DNA of 46,338 bases, taken from NCBI GenBank assembly GCA_023662835.1, contig JAMPII010000001.1:298907-345244 (forward strand), in the 5' to 3' direction. The DNA is from Muribaculaceae bacterium (GTDB taxonomy: Bacteria; Bacteroidota; Bacteroidia; Bacteroidales; Muribaculaceae). Of the stretch, positions 34,565 through 42,060 are shown piece after piece; within the stretch, counting starts at the first letter, position 1, and each line of letters begins with the position of its first letter. The position numbers and the translations under genes are program-made. Under the pieces are notes generated by a model that did not search any database, was not told the DNA's origin, and saw only the letters and a list, made by a program, of their open reading frames with translations.

Positions 34565-34759
34565 TCTCCATTACATAAGGCCTGGTGCCAAATCCATCGT
34601 AGCCATTATAGTATGATGCCGTTATGCACGGTACTTTACCGCTATCGTTGAATAATAGGCCGCCGCCATTGTTGATATATGGTTTTACTATTGTGGCACT
34701 TTCACTAAATTGCGTACTCCTTGACCGCCTACAATTATGGTGCTGCACTTGCCCCCCCC
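34554..34759 (-). pseudogene. Displaced middle segment of the methyltransferase
   Basis: Reading from the G8 tract with one G fewer gives EGGQVQHHNCRR... through ...GYDGFGTRPYVMENEK, ending at 34554. It contains the pattern GKVPCITASYYNGYDG typical of repeats in long phage C5 methyltransferases. With 7 G the N-terminal frame would reach 313 residues. Nine G instead opens a different frame that stops soon after. Thus the frame depends on tract length. Confidence 0.6.
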
Positions 34760-35496
34760 TCATGGAACTTTGCACGGAAGCCGTTACCGGCTTTCTCGTT
34801 CCGCTCATTGTAGGCTAACAGGCTCTTAACCGTTTCCTCTTTCAGATAGTATTTTTCATCTACCTTATCCTCTAAAATATCTTTTAGATATAGTTCGCGG
34901 TCTTGCGGTTGAGGTATCGCGCTGTAATACCCATCGAACAAATTAAGTTTACGCACTCTTATGTTAGTCCAGTATATACGCCTACGGTTCTGCGCAGATA
35001 CAAGCGCACTATTTATGTGTACGCCTGTAATGCCTATTGCATCCGATAGCACCTTTTCCCATTTTTTACCCATTTCCACATTTTCAAGTAAAAACAGGAT
35101 GTCGGGGTTACTCTCTCTCAATTCCGACAAAATGCGCATATATTCCCAAAACAGATAACTTTGCCCCTCAAATTCAAATCCGGCGGCTTTCAGCTCCATG
35201 TAGCGCGGCAGGGTGTATATTTCTTCATGCGCTGTGGTTTTCATCCCTGCGCGTTTTCCGGCAAAACTGAATGACTGGCAGGGGCTACCGCCTATGAGCA
35301 TATCGACATGACCCAATGCCCGGCCATCGATATTCCGCACGTCACCTAACTGTATGGTGTCCGGGAAATTTGCCATAGTGTTTTGTATGGCAAACTTATC
35401 TACTTCGCTGGCGTAATATTTTTCAATCGGTATGCCTAACTCCTGTAGGGCGATGCGTCCGCAACTCATACCGTCAAATAGGCTTAATACAATCAT
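34735..35496 (-). CDS. dcm: C5 cytosine methyltransferase, N-terminal part (frame cut at G8)
   Basis: 253 residues as read. Motif I FDGMSCGRIALQ (7-18), motif IV GGSPCQSFSFAG with catalytic Cys73 (69-80), motif VI ENVEMG (138-143) and motif VIII QNRRRIYW (169-176) are all present. The frame ends ASAAP soon after the G8 tract at 34752-34759. It transfers a methyl group to C5 of cytosine; in a phage this protects against host restriction. The start overlaps the stop of the corrected PP-loop frame as ATGA. Motifs IX-X are in the next frame. Confidence 0.85.
   Translation of the reverse strand: MIVLSLFDGMSCGRIALQELGIPIEKYYASEVDKFAIQNTMANFPDTIQLGDVRNIDGRALGHVDMLIGGSPCQSFSFAGKRAGMKTTAHEEIYTLPRYMELKAAGFEFEGQSYLFWEYMRILSELRESNPDILFLLENVEMGKKWEKVLSDAIGITGVHINSALVSAQNRRRIYWTNIRVRKLNLFDGYYSAIPQPQDRELYLKDILEDKVDEKYYLKEETVKSLLAYNERNEKAGNGFRAKFHEGGASAAP
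34752..34759 (-). repeat. Homopolymer tract G8 (coding strand) in the methyltransferase
   Basis: Eight C on the plus strand. One fewer restores an open frame through the middle segment to 34554. Confidence 0.9.
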
Positions 35497-35668
35497 ACGT
35501 CAAAAATATTTGGTTGTTTATGATTAGTGTACCATTTCGCTATACCCTGCTTGCTTATCCACCAGTGAAATACTTCCTCATCGGTTAGGTCGGGGTACTG
35601 GTTCATGTAGCCATTCGCACGGAGTTTTGCGATAGTACGGAGTAATAGGGCGCGGTATTTAGGATAAT
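35493..35668 (-). pseudogene. Displaced C-terminal end of the PP-loop gene
   Basis: With one G fewer in the tract at 35669-35677 the PP-loop protein continues as GGDYPKYRALLLRTIAKLRA... to ...NIFDV, ending at 35493 where TGA overlaps the methyltransferase ATG as ATGA. The corrected gene has 290 residues. Restored protein-like sequence and restored ATGA coupling both argue that this is the true C-terminus. Confidence 0.8.
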
Positions 35669-36366
35669 CCCCCCCCCTGTCTTAAAATCTCTTTCTTGGA
35701 CGCCATAGGGCAGAATAAACAGCCTAACCGCCTCCATCCTTTATCGTATAGGGTGCAGTGTTCAACCCTAACAACTTCGTTAAGGAAATACCATACATCT
35801 GCCTCGCTCCAGTCGATAATAGGATTAATTACTATTTTGTCTTTACCTTTGATACATTGTACGCCCTCAATTTCTTTGGTGCGTGTAAATTGGTCAAACT
35901 CTTCAAATGAGCCTCTAAACTTCGGTTCTCGTCTGCCTACTATTTCAGCCTCTCTACGCTTGTTTCGCTTAACGCTTTCTTGTCGGCGTACACCAGTTAG
36001 CGTAACTGTTCCTGCGCCTTTGGTTTCTTTCAATACCGCACAGCAAAAGCGCATACGCATAGTGGGTAATGCTTTCTTCTTTACACACAGTTGAGCAAAG
36101 GTCATTTCGGGGCGGTCATTTATCACGTCCGGGTAGTTGGTACGGATAAACCGTACAACTTCGGGTGGGTCTAATGTTGTTAGCGCGTAATGCGCTTCAA
36201 ACCTTACACCGGCTAAAACTGCAACGTGGTATAATGCTTGACTATCTTTGCCTCCGCTAAAAGCCAAATAAAACCCCTTGTCAAAATATCGTAGTGCTAA
36301 TGCTTCCGATTTTCGTAGTAGGTCGATGCTATGTTGTAGCCGTTGGTCAAAATTGATAGGTTTCAT
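35659..36366 (-). CDS. PP-loop (phosphoadenosine phosphosulfate reductase-family) protein, frame broken at G9
   Basis: 235 residues as read. PP-loop AFSGGKDSQAL (35-45) binds ATP or a similar nucleotide. Later REPKFRGSFEEFDQFTR and LGCLFCPMASKKEI (with Cys pairs) resemble the phage members of this family. Reading stops at GGGLS straight after the G9 tract; one base fewer restores about 55 residues. Role in phages is unknown. Possible parts in sulfur-based DNA or RNA modification are suggested by its place beside a methyltransferase, but this is inference. Starts as ATGA over the end of the next gene. Confidence 0.82.
   Translation of the reverse strand: MKPINFDQRLQHSIDLLRKSEALALRYFDKGFYLAFSGGKDSQALYHVAVLAGVRFEAHYALTTLDPPEVVRFIRTNYPDVINDRPEMTFAQLCVKKKALPTMRMRFCCAVLKETKGAGTVTLTGVRRQESVKRNKRREAEIVGRREPKFRGSFEEFDQFTRTKEIEGVQCIKGKDKIVINPIIDWSEADVWYFLNEVVRVEHCTLYDKGWRRLGCLFCPMASKKEILRQGGGLS
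35669..35677 (-). repeat. Homopolymer tract G9 (coding strand)
   Basis: Nine C on the plus strand, the longest of the seven tracts. Length 8 restores the PP-loop gene. Confidence 0.92.
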
Positions 36367-36737
36367 TCTTCGGTAGATTGATGGTTATTACACGCTTCCT
36401 GCTGCGGTTCTACGATGTTATCAGATACGGTACACGTTCCTATATCATCACCATCCATGCGGTAGAAAATGCAGCTGTGGCAGGTTAGATTATTCATATC
36501 TCGGCTATATCCCATTTTCAATATCATTATTTGCCGCGCCTGTTCCGCTTCGGCCTCCGTAGCATAAAGCATCCCGGCGGCTAACTCATAGCGATGCCGC
36601 CTTAATATCTGCGGATTGTTTTTATAAAAAAAGTAATCACGCTGTTTGTCAAATCTGACTTTGGAAGCCTCCGGGTTACGGTGGTCGAAAGTCCAAAACA
36701 TTTGACCGGGTGTTAGGGTCTTTAGCGGTTCGGGCAT
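36363..36737 (-). CDS. Phage protein with a C-terminal cysteine cluster
   Basis: 124 residues. Six Cys in CHSCIFYRMDGDDIGTCT and the tail (about residues 86-116) may bind a metal. The middle is helical and charged. ATGA overlap with the PP-loop gene suggests common translation. Family not recognised. Confidence 0.65.
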   Translation of the reverse strand: MPEPLKTLTPGQMFWTFDHRNPEASKVRFDKQRDYFFYKNNPQILRRHRYELAAGMLYATEAEAEQARQIMILKMGYSRDMNNLTCHSCIFYRMDGDDIGTCTVSDNIVEPQQEACNNHQSTEE

Positions 36738-36745
36738 AGTCGGAA

Positions 36746-37057
36746 TTAGACATTATCGGTTAGTGCTTGTTGAACTTCTTCCGCGCAGTTCTTTATATAG
36801 GGGCGCGTATCTCCGTCGCTAAAGTCGCACGTTTCGGCCCACACGGTCAGCCAAAAGCCAAATACTTTTACCTGCACTTTTACCGTGTAGAGTTTAGGGC
36901 CTGCGATGGTTTGATAGCGCGGCGGTTCTATGTCAGATATGCGAGTATCGACGTAGTGTGTGTTATCGTCTATGCTCTCTTTGATACGCGATTTAAGGCG
37001 TAGGTGTCTTGCGATTGATTGACCGGCTATGTTGTTGGTTGTATTGATTGCTTCCAT
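36746..37057 (-). CDS. Small phage protein of unknown function
   Basis: 103 residues. Helical start, then beta strands (YTVKVQVKVFGFWLTVWAE, about 61-79). No motif recognised. It lies just after the DGR target-2 gene and its hairpin. Confidence 0.6.
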   Translation of the reverse strand: MEAINTTNNIAGQSIARHLRLKSRIKESIDDNTHYVDTRISDIEPPRYQTIAGPKLYTVKVQVKVFGFWLTVWAETCDFSDGDTRPYIKNCAEEVQQALTDNV

Positions 37058-37076
37058 GTGGCATGATGGGTTTTAA

Positions 37077-37098
37077 TTGCCCGGCTTTCGCCGGGCAA
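37077..37098. promoter_or_regulatory. DGR target-site hairpin of VR2
   Basis: TTGCCCGGC, loop TTTC, GCCGGGCAA: a perfect 9-bp stem with coding-strand loop GAAA, 34 bp past VR2. Same plan as at VR1; both share TTAAAGATTGAC between hairpin and VR. Confidence 0.88.
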
Positions 37099-37108
37099 AG
37101 TGTAAAGA

Positions 37109-37804
37109 TTAAAGATTGACTATTGATTTAAATGCTGAAACCGGGCGCACTCTGCCCTTACTGCTGGCCTTAGTGCGCCAGCTGCCGAGGTTGCCGTTGC
37201 TGAGGTGCAGATGCCATGCGTCCGTCGCGCTGCCCTCTGTAGATGTCAGATACCATTTGCCGGGTATCTCTTGACCTCCGACAAATCGGAGTGCGGCATT
37301 AATGGCTTTGCGGTTAGTATATATCAGATACATTTCGGCCACGCTCGGTATATACTCACCATCTTTGAGTTTGATAGCCGGATTAAGGCCTATTTCTTTT
37401 AGATGCTCTGTGTTGGTCTTGCCGTTCCAGTCTGCCACAGCATCTATATATGTATCTATGTAGCCGTCATAGTCGGTTGTGTCCTCATTGACGGTTAGCG
37501 TTACATCGTTGCCGTTGTCTGCGTCATGGAGTGCCACAGTTAGGGCGCGTTCACCCTGCTTTATTGCGATGCCTGTTACCTCTGCATCGGTAGATATTAG
37601 ACGCTCACCCGGAAATTTTTGTATCTTGCCGTCTGCATATACGACATAGATACCATCCGATAAGACGCTACCATATCCTGTAGAGTTTTGCTCTGCCACG
37701 ACTTTGCCATTTTTGATAAAGTCGTAAATCTCCTGTAGTGTGCAGTCCTGTAAGCTGCACATTTCTTTGACGATTTCCAAACGGTCTTTTTCTTCTGTTG
37801 TCAT
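37109..37804 (-). CDS. DGR target protein 2, C-type-lectin-like variable protein in the early region
   Basis: 231 residues. VR2 covers about residues 188-224, then GRVRPVSAFKSIVNL ends the protein. ADWNGKTNT, EYIPSVAEMYLIYTN and WYLTSTEGS align with target 1 (lectin-like fold). The N-terminal part (about 1-110) differs. Not next to structural genes but between replication genes, about 30 kb from the reverse transcriptase. Its upstream region matches that of the major tail gene, so late expression and a tail or accessory adhesion role are inferred. A role inside the cell cannot be ruled out. Confidence 0.9.
   Translation of the reverse strand: MTTEEKDRLEIVKEMCSLQDCTLQEIYDFIKNGKVVAEQNSTGYGSVLSDGIYVVYADGKIQKFPGERLISTDAEVTGIAIKQGERALTVALHDADNGNDVTLTVNEDTTDYDGYIDTYIDAVADWNGKTNTEHLKEIGLNPAIKLKDGEYIPSVAEMYLIYTNRKAINAALRFVGGQEIPGKWYLTSTEGSATDAWHLHLSNGNLGSWRTKASSKGRVRPVSAFKSIVNL
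37133..37242 (-). repeat. DGR variable repeat 2 (VR2)
   Basis: 110 bp aligned to TR with 11 mismatches, every one at a template adenine (coding strand). The 28 bp at the stop-codon end are identical to TR and VR1. Confidence 0.94.
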
Positions 37805-37892
37805 ATTGTTTACAAATGTTAAAATTTTATGAGATTTCGCGTTTAAGCGCGTTTCGTTATCTCGGAGTATGTTTTATTATGTTTGTTATCTC
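37805..37892 (-). promoter_or_regulatory. Leader of DGR target 2, shared with the major tail gene
   Basis: First 27 bases differ at one position from those at 21622-21648; the 15-bp block TATGTTTGTTATCTC recurs at the same spacing. The gap between target 2 and the small HNH gene is otherwise empty. Confidence 0.55.
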
Positions 37893-37910
37893 TGTGGCTC
37901 TAATGCGCTC

Positions 37911-38141
37911 CTATGGCGTTTTTAGCGGTATCGGTGCTAATCCCGATAATTGTAAGCGTTCCATTTCGTGTAAATGCTGGTGACACGATAGGCACAATGC
38001 TTGTACGTTGTCGGGGCTAAATTCCAGTTCGGGATAATACACACGCGGTTTTATATGGTGTATGCTTACGCTTATCCAGTCTATAGCACAGCCGCAAATC
38101 TCGCATTGGTGGTTTGCCCGGTCTAATGCCATGCCGCGCAT
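37911..38141 (-). CDS. Small HNH endonuclease
   Basis: 76 residues. Zinc Cys pairs CEICG (about 13-17) and CLSCH (about 50-54) with HHIKPRVYYP (about 28-37) form a minimal HNH fold. Likely a free-standing nicking or homing enzyme or a replication-linked nuclease. Overlaps the 53-residue gene. Confidence 0.88.
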   Translation of the reverse strand: MRGMALDRANHQCEICGCAIDWISVSIHHIKPRVYYPELEFSPDNVQALCLSCHQHLHEMERLQLSGLAPIPLKTP

Positions 38142-38284
38142 TTCGCGACGTTTTTTTGCCGTGCCTTTTTCTCAAACTGTATCACCTGCATAGCATGATT
38201 AGCCACATACAGGTTAAGCCGTCCGATTTTGAAGCGTATAAAGTTGGCTCGGCATTGCACTTTGATAAAATCTTTTAGTTTCAT
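38123..38284 (-). CDS. 53-residue basic ORF between DNA polymerase and HNH gene
   Basis: Frame MKLKDFIKVQCRANFIRF... to ...KNVAKCAAWH, 53 residues, strongly basic. Starts 5 bp after the DNA polymerase stop and overlaps the HNH start by 19 bp, filling an otherwise empty gap, which supports a real coupled gene. Function unknown. Confidence 0.6.
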   Translation of the reverse strand: MKLKDFIKVQCRANFIRFKIGRLNLYVANHAMQVIQFEKKARQKNVAKCAAWH

Positions 38285-38288
38285 ACCG

Positions 38289-40241
38289 TCAATCTTTTAG
38301 GTAGTAGGGTGTAGTGTAACCTGCGCCTTTTAGCGGTAAATCTCGACACCATTCTATAGGCTCGCTAAACAGGGCTTCAACATCCGACAATGGTCTATCT
38401 TCCGGCACCTCGGCTACTATCTCGTCATGGATATGGAATACTACAGGCAGATTTTCACGCTTTGCGCGGAGTATCACGATACCCAAAATATCACGCGCTA
38501 TAGCCTGTACTACGTTTTCGGTCAGTTTGCCGCCGTAGGTGCGTATCTTTTCCCATTTTTTAGTAGTTTGGTTTAGCCCCTCATACTCTATTATGTCGTG
38601 GTTTCCTCTCCATCCGTCATTGTATTCTGTGCCAACACTGGTGCGCGGATAGCACATTACACGTCCTGACGGCAGGGTAATAGTTAGCATACCCCAACGG
38701 AAGCCTACTATTATCCCACGATGGATAGTTACGCTTTTGTTGGTTTTGATTGCCGTAATAGCGGCTTTTTCTATGATTTCCCACAGGCGTACTATTTTAG
38801 GGTTAGACTTACGCCACAGCCGTACTATTTCCTTTTCTTCGGTTTCGGATAGTCCTAACTTTTTACCGCCCATTGCTTCCAATGCTGACACGCCGCCGCC
38901 GTAGCCCAAAGCCAAAACCGCGATTTTGCCTTTTTGCCGTAGGTCGGCATTGCGTCCGTGTTTCTCCACCGGCACACCAAACATCTGTGAGGCACTGGCG
39001 CAATAGATGTCACCGCCTCTTTTGAAAACATCCAACACCCAACTTTCACCGGCTAACCATGCTATAACTCGGGCCTCGATAGCGGAAAAGTCGCAGACGT
39101 GGAACACATGACCGGGTGCGGCTATAAATGCCGTGCGTATCAGTTCGCTTAATACCTGCGTAACATTGGCATAGTTCTGTTCAAACTCTTCCAAATCTCC
39201 GGCTTTAACCAACTGTCGCGCATAGCCCAAATCGGGTAGGTGATTTTGCGGTAGGTTCTGCACCTGCACCAATCTACCGGCCCATCTGCCTGTACGCGCA
39301 GCACCGCAAAACTGCAACAGTCCGTGTATGCGTCCGTCTGCACAAACGCACGTTTGCATAGCGTTATATTTCTTGTTGGATGTCTTACCCATTTCCCTGC
39401 GCAAAGCCAATACTTTACGCGCTTTGGGGTAATAAGTCAATAATGCTTCGATTTCATCAAGGTTCTTTTTGTTTAGGCTGGCTACGCTCATCCCGGCAGT
39501 CTTTTGCAAATAGGCTTTAATCTGCGCCGGGCTGTTAGGGTTCTCCAGTCCTGTAAGCTGCTGCGCCTCTTTCAATAGTTCTGCCTTATACTCATCATCA
39601 AAACGTGCGGCAGCGTCAACCAACACACGGTCTATCATAACGCCACGGTCGTTTATCTCTTGGTCTGCGGTATAAAGTTCCTCATCAAATGGGGCTGGTT
39701 CCAGTCTGCGTACTTTGTCTAACACTGCCTGTTCTACCTCCACGTCACGGATGTTGTATTGCTTGAAAGTTTCCCATCGTTCCGGGGCGGCACTCGGCAG
39801 ATGTCGCACACCATTTTTGCCGGGTACGGAGAAAAAGCGTATCAGTGTCTTGCCCTCTACCATTTTGCCGTCTGCGAGTTTTAGCACCTCACCACATTGA
39901 CCTAATGACAATGGCAAACCCATCCGGGCGGCTCTCACCATCGTACACCGCCACTGTGCAGGGTCTAACGGTTCGGTATAGCCATAATACTTGCCGATAC
40001 AGATACGCTCAAAGGCTGCGTTAAATGCGGTCTTGATAACGCATGAGTCGGTTAGGGCATTGCGCACATCATCGGGCAGTGTTTCACCCTGCGCAAAGTC
40101 CACACAGATTACCGGCCCGTGGTCAATGCTGTAGGCAAATAAAAGTATTGTAAAGTCTGGTGCCTCTACATACTTGTAAACGCCGCTGCTTGTTAGGTCA
40201 ATACTACTGTAGGTTTCTATGTCTATGGCTAACTCTTGCAT
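38289..40241 (-). CDS. Family A DNA polymerase with 3'-5' exonuclease domain
   Basis: 650 residues. Exo motif I AIDIETYSS (5-13), exo II FNAAFER, polymerase motif A HVCDFSAIEARVIAW (about 378-392), motif B GKIAVLALGYGGG, motif C HIHDEIVAEV (about 601-610). Phage replicative polymerase of the pol A type found with DUF2800/DUF2815 genes. Upstream 40263-40270 is a G8 tract. Confidence 0.94.
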   Translation of the reverse strand: MQELAIDIETYSSIDLTSSGVYKYVEAPDFTILLFAYSIDHGPVICVDFAQGETLPDDVRNALTDSCVIKTAFNAAFERICIGKYYGYTEPLDPAQWRCTMVRAARMGLPLSLGQCGEVLKLADGKMVEGKTLIRFFSVPGKNGVRHLPSAAPERWETFKQYNIRDVEVEQAVLDKVRRLEPAPFDEELYTADQEINDRGVMIDRVLVDAAARFDDEYKAELLKEAQQLTGLENPNSPAQIKAYLQKTAGMSVASLNKKNLDEIEALLTYYPKARKVLALRREMGKTSNKKYNAMQTCVCADGRIHGLLQFCGAARTGRWAGRLVQVQNLPQNHLPDLGYARQLVKAGDLEEFEQNYANVTQVLSELIRTAFIAAPGHVFHVCDFSAIEARVIAWLAGESWVLDVFKRGGDIYCASASQMFGVPVEKHGRNADLRQKGKIAVLALGYGGGVSALEAMGGKKLGLSETEEKEIVRLWRKSNPKIVRLWEIIEKAAITAIKTNKSVTIHRGIIVGFRWGMLTITLPSGRVMCYPRTSVGTEYNDGWRGNHDIIEYEGLNQTTKKWEKIRTYGGKLTENVVQAIARDILGIVILRAKRENLPVVFHIHDEIVAEVPEDRPLSDVEALFSEPIEWCRDLPLKGAGYTTPYYLKD

Positions 40242-40262
40242 CAGTTTGATTGTTTAGGAATA

Positions 40263-40286
40263 CCCCCCCCGGCAAAAGTACCGGGG
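40263..40286 (-). repeat. Hairpin with G8 tract upstream of DNA polymerase
   Basis: CCCCGG and CCGGGG (40267-40272 and 40281-40286) form a 6-bp stem with an 8-nt loop, next to eight C (40263-40270) on the plus strand. It lies 22 bp ahead of the polymerase ATG and could affect its translation. Confidence 0.65.
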
Positions 40287-40312
40287 TGGATATTCGGTTA
40301 GTGGCAGATGTC

Positions 40313-40867
40313 TTACAAATCCTCATCATCTTCGCTGTCGATGTCGGCAAAGTCATTTTCTGCGGAAGCCCTACCGCCTAACTTCTCATCATCCTTAAAT
40401 TTCATAAGGTTGTTGAGGCCACAGGCTACACCTCGGTTTCCGTTGGTGTCATAGGCGTAGAATGTCACGGAAGCGATAGCCCATACGCCGCTATACATTT
40501 CTTCCTCGTCCACGATGGGGGCTTTGTTGCGGTCAACGATACCGGGGCGCGTGTTGCTCTTGGCGTTGAGGTAGTAGCATCCTGCATATACCTCATCATC
40601 CTTATCGTCACCGTCGCGCAGTGGCAAATCGAGTTTCTTGGGTTCTTTGCCGCCCCACTTCGATACGATGCCGGCGGCTTTGGCTGCTTCGATTGCCTTT
40701 TTGATGGCGTTGATGGTTTCCGTTTCCGTTTTCGGGATAAGTATATTAGTCATATACTTGCCGTTTTTCTCGTCACCCTCGGGGGCATACTTGGTGAAAA
40801 CGTGGGTGTAGCTCAATCGGCACGGGCCGAACACTACTTTAGTGTCTGTTGCTTTTGGCGTAATCAT
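40313..40867 (-). CDS. DUF2815-type ssDNA-binding protein
   Basis: 184 residues from MITPKATDTKVVFG (40867); the in-frame start further upstream would overlap the next gene. VFGPCRLSYTHVF at the start and the acidic tail ADIDSEDDEDL fit the phage OB-fold single-stranded DNA-binding group, always with the DNA polymerase and DUF2800. It covers ssDNA in replication and recombination. Confidence 0.82.
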   Translation of the reverse strand: MITPKATDTKVVFGPCRLSYTHVFTKYAPEGDEKNGKYMTNILIPKTETETINAIKKAIEAAKAAGIVSKWGGKEPKKLDLPLRDGDDKDDEVYAGCYYLNAKSNTRPGIVDRNKAPIVDEEEMYSGVWAIASVTFYAYDTNGNRGVACGLNNLMKFKDDEKLGGRASAENDFADIDSEDDEDL

Positions 40868-40889
40868 ACGATTGTTATTAAATGGGTTG

Positions 40890-42050
40890 TTAATTAATAT
40901 TGATGTCGTTAAAATCATCGGAAGCCGCATTGTATGCCGGGCGTTTATCCTCATTGGGTACTAATGTCGGCTTGCCCTGCGGCTTGGTTATGTAATCCGC
41001 ACACAGTGTTGCAAACCGCTTTTTGCCTACCAACTTTTCAAGGTCTGAAATACCATTTAGCGTAGCCGGTTTCATGTATTCGGTTTGGTCATAACCCTGC
41101 TCTGCCAATAGTGAGGCTACCGCGTCAGTGTCTGTTATCTTTCGGTTGCTGCGCCCCTCGACTAACTTAAAGCCGGGGTAGGCTACACCGCCTAACGCCT
41201 GTTGCAATGCGTATTCCTCGACACTGGTACACCATGCCTTAATGATGGATAGCCACGGCAGGATGTCGGCGGCCATTTCTTCGGGCGCGATTAGTCCGGG
41301 GTTCGGGTTTCCTTTGGCTATAGTCGCACATCGGTTTGCCAATGCCTTGCAGCTGCATTTCACTTTGCAGAATTGGCACCACTCGCCGGGGTTCTGCTGC
41401 GCATTGCCTTTGTGGGCTGCTTCGGCTTTCGGCCGCAGTTCCTTTTCTGCCCATTCCATCAAGTCAGCCACCGACATTTCAAACTCGCTTAAATTGTCGA
41501 TACGCGGCTGTACTATCGTCATGCGCACACGGTCTATGCGATACTCAAAACTATTCGCGAGATACGCGCCTATGGCGTAGATTTTCATTTGCGGATTGTC
41601 AACCGCCGACACTTTCACACCTTTGCCGTATTTAAAATCTATAATCTCCATACAGCCGTCGGCGATAATCGTAGCATCGGAAGTTCCAAAGGCTTCCGGC
41701 ACATAGTCGGAAAAATCCAACCGTGTTTCGATTAGTAACTGCGCGTCCTTTGTCACAGTCCGGGCGGCATTGAATTTTTCCAACACGATAGTTTTGTAGG
41801 TATCGGTGTACTCATCCATTTCGCCGGTGTGGTAGGTGCTGTTCAGTTCTTCTATTTCCTTATCCTCTGCATCGGTCGGAAGCCCCATAAATGATTTTAG
41901 TTTCTTCGCGCAGTATGCGTGTGCTAATGTACCCTCCTGCGCGTAACTGCTTTCATTGTCGGGTGCGTCCGCTTCCAGCCGTGGGGCGGCTGCGCAATTC
42001 ATCCACCTGTGGGCGGCCGATGGTGATAATAGTGCGTGTTGTCCGGGCAT
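40890..42050 (-). CDS. DUF2800 PD-(D/E)XK nuclease
   Basis: 386 residues. Core FGTSDATIIADGCMEIIDFKYGKG (about residues 121-144) gives the D...D-x-K active site, and the cysteines CQFCKVKCSC (about 228-237) the iron-sulfur-type cluster seen in Cas4/RecB-like proteins. DUF2800 is a phage exonuclease likely used in recombination, paired with the ssDNA-binding gene. Confidence 0.86.
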   Translation of the reverse strand: MPGQHALLSPSAAHRWMNCAAAPRLEADAPDNESSYAQEGTLAHAYCAKKLKSFMGLPTDAEDKEIEELNSTYHTGEMDEYTDTYKTIVLEKFNAARTVTKDAQLLIETRLDFSDYVPEAFGTSDATIIADGCMEIIDFKYGKGVKVSAVDNPQMKIYAIGAYLANSFEYRIDRVRMTIVQPRIDNLSEFEMSVADLMEWAEKELRPKAEAAHKGNAQQNPGEWCQFCKVKCSCKALANRCATIAKGNPNPGLIAPEEMAADILPWLSIIKAWCTSVEEYALQQALGGVAYPGFKLVEGRSNRKITDTDAVASLLAEQGYDQTEYMKPATLNGISDLEKLVGKKRFATLCADYITKPQGKPTLVPNEDKRPAYNAASDDFNDININ

Positions 42051-42060
42051 ACTGTTTACT

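Noticed and set aside
37109-37804. Target 2 as a duplicated pseudogene of target 1
   Set aside because: It is an intact frame with a different N-terminal part, its own leader and hairpin, and an independent set of adenine changes.
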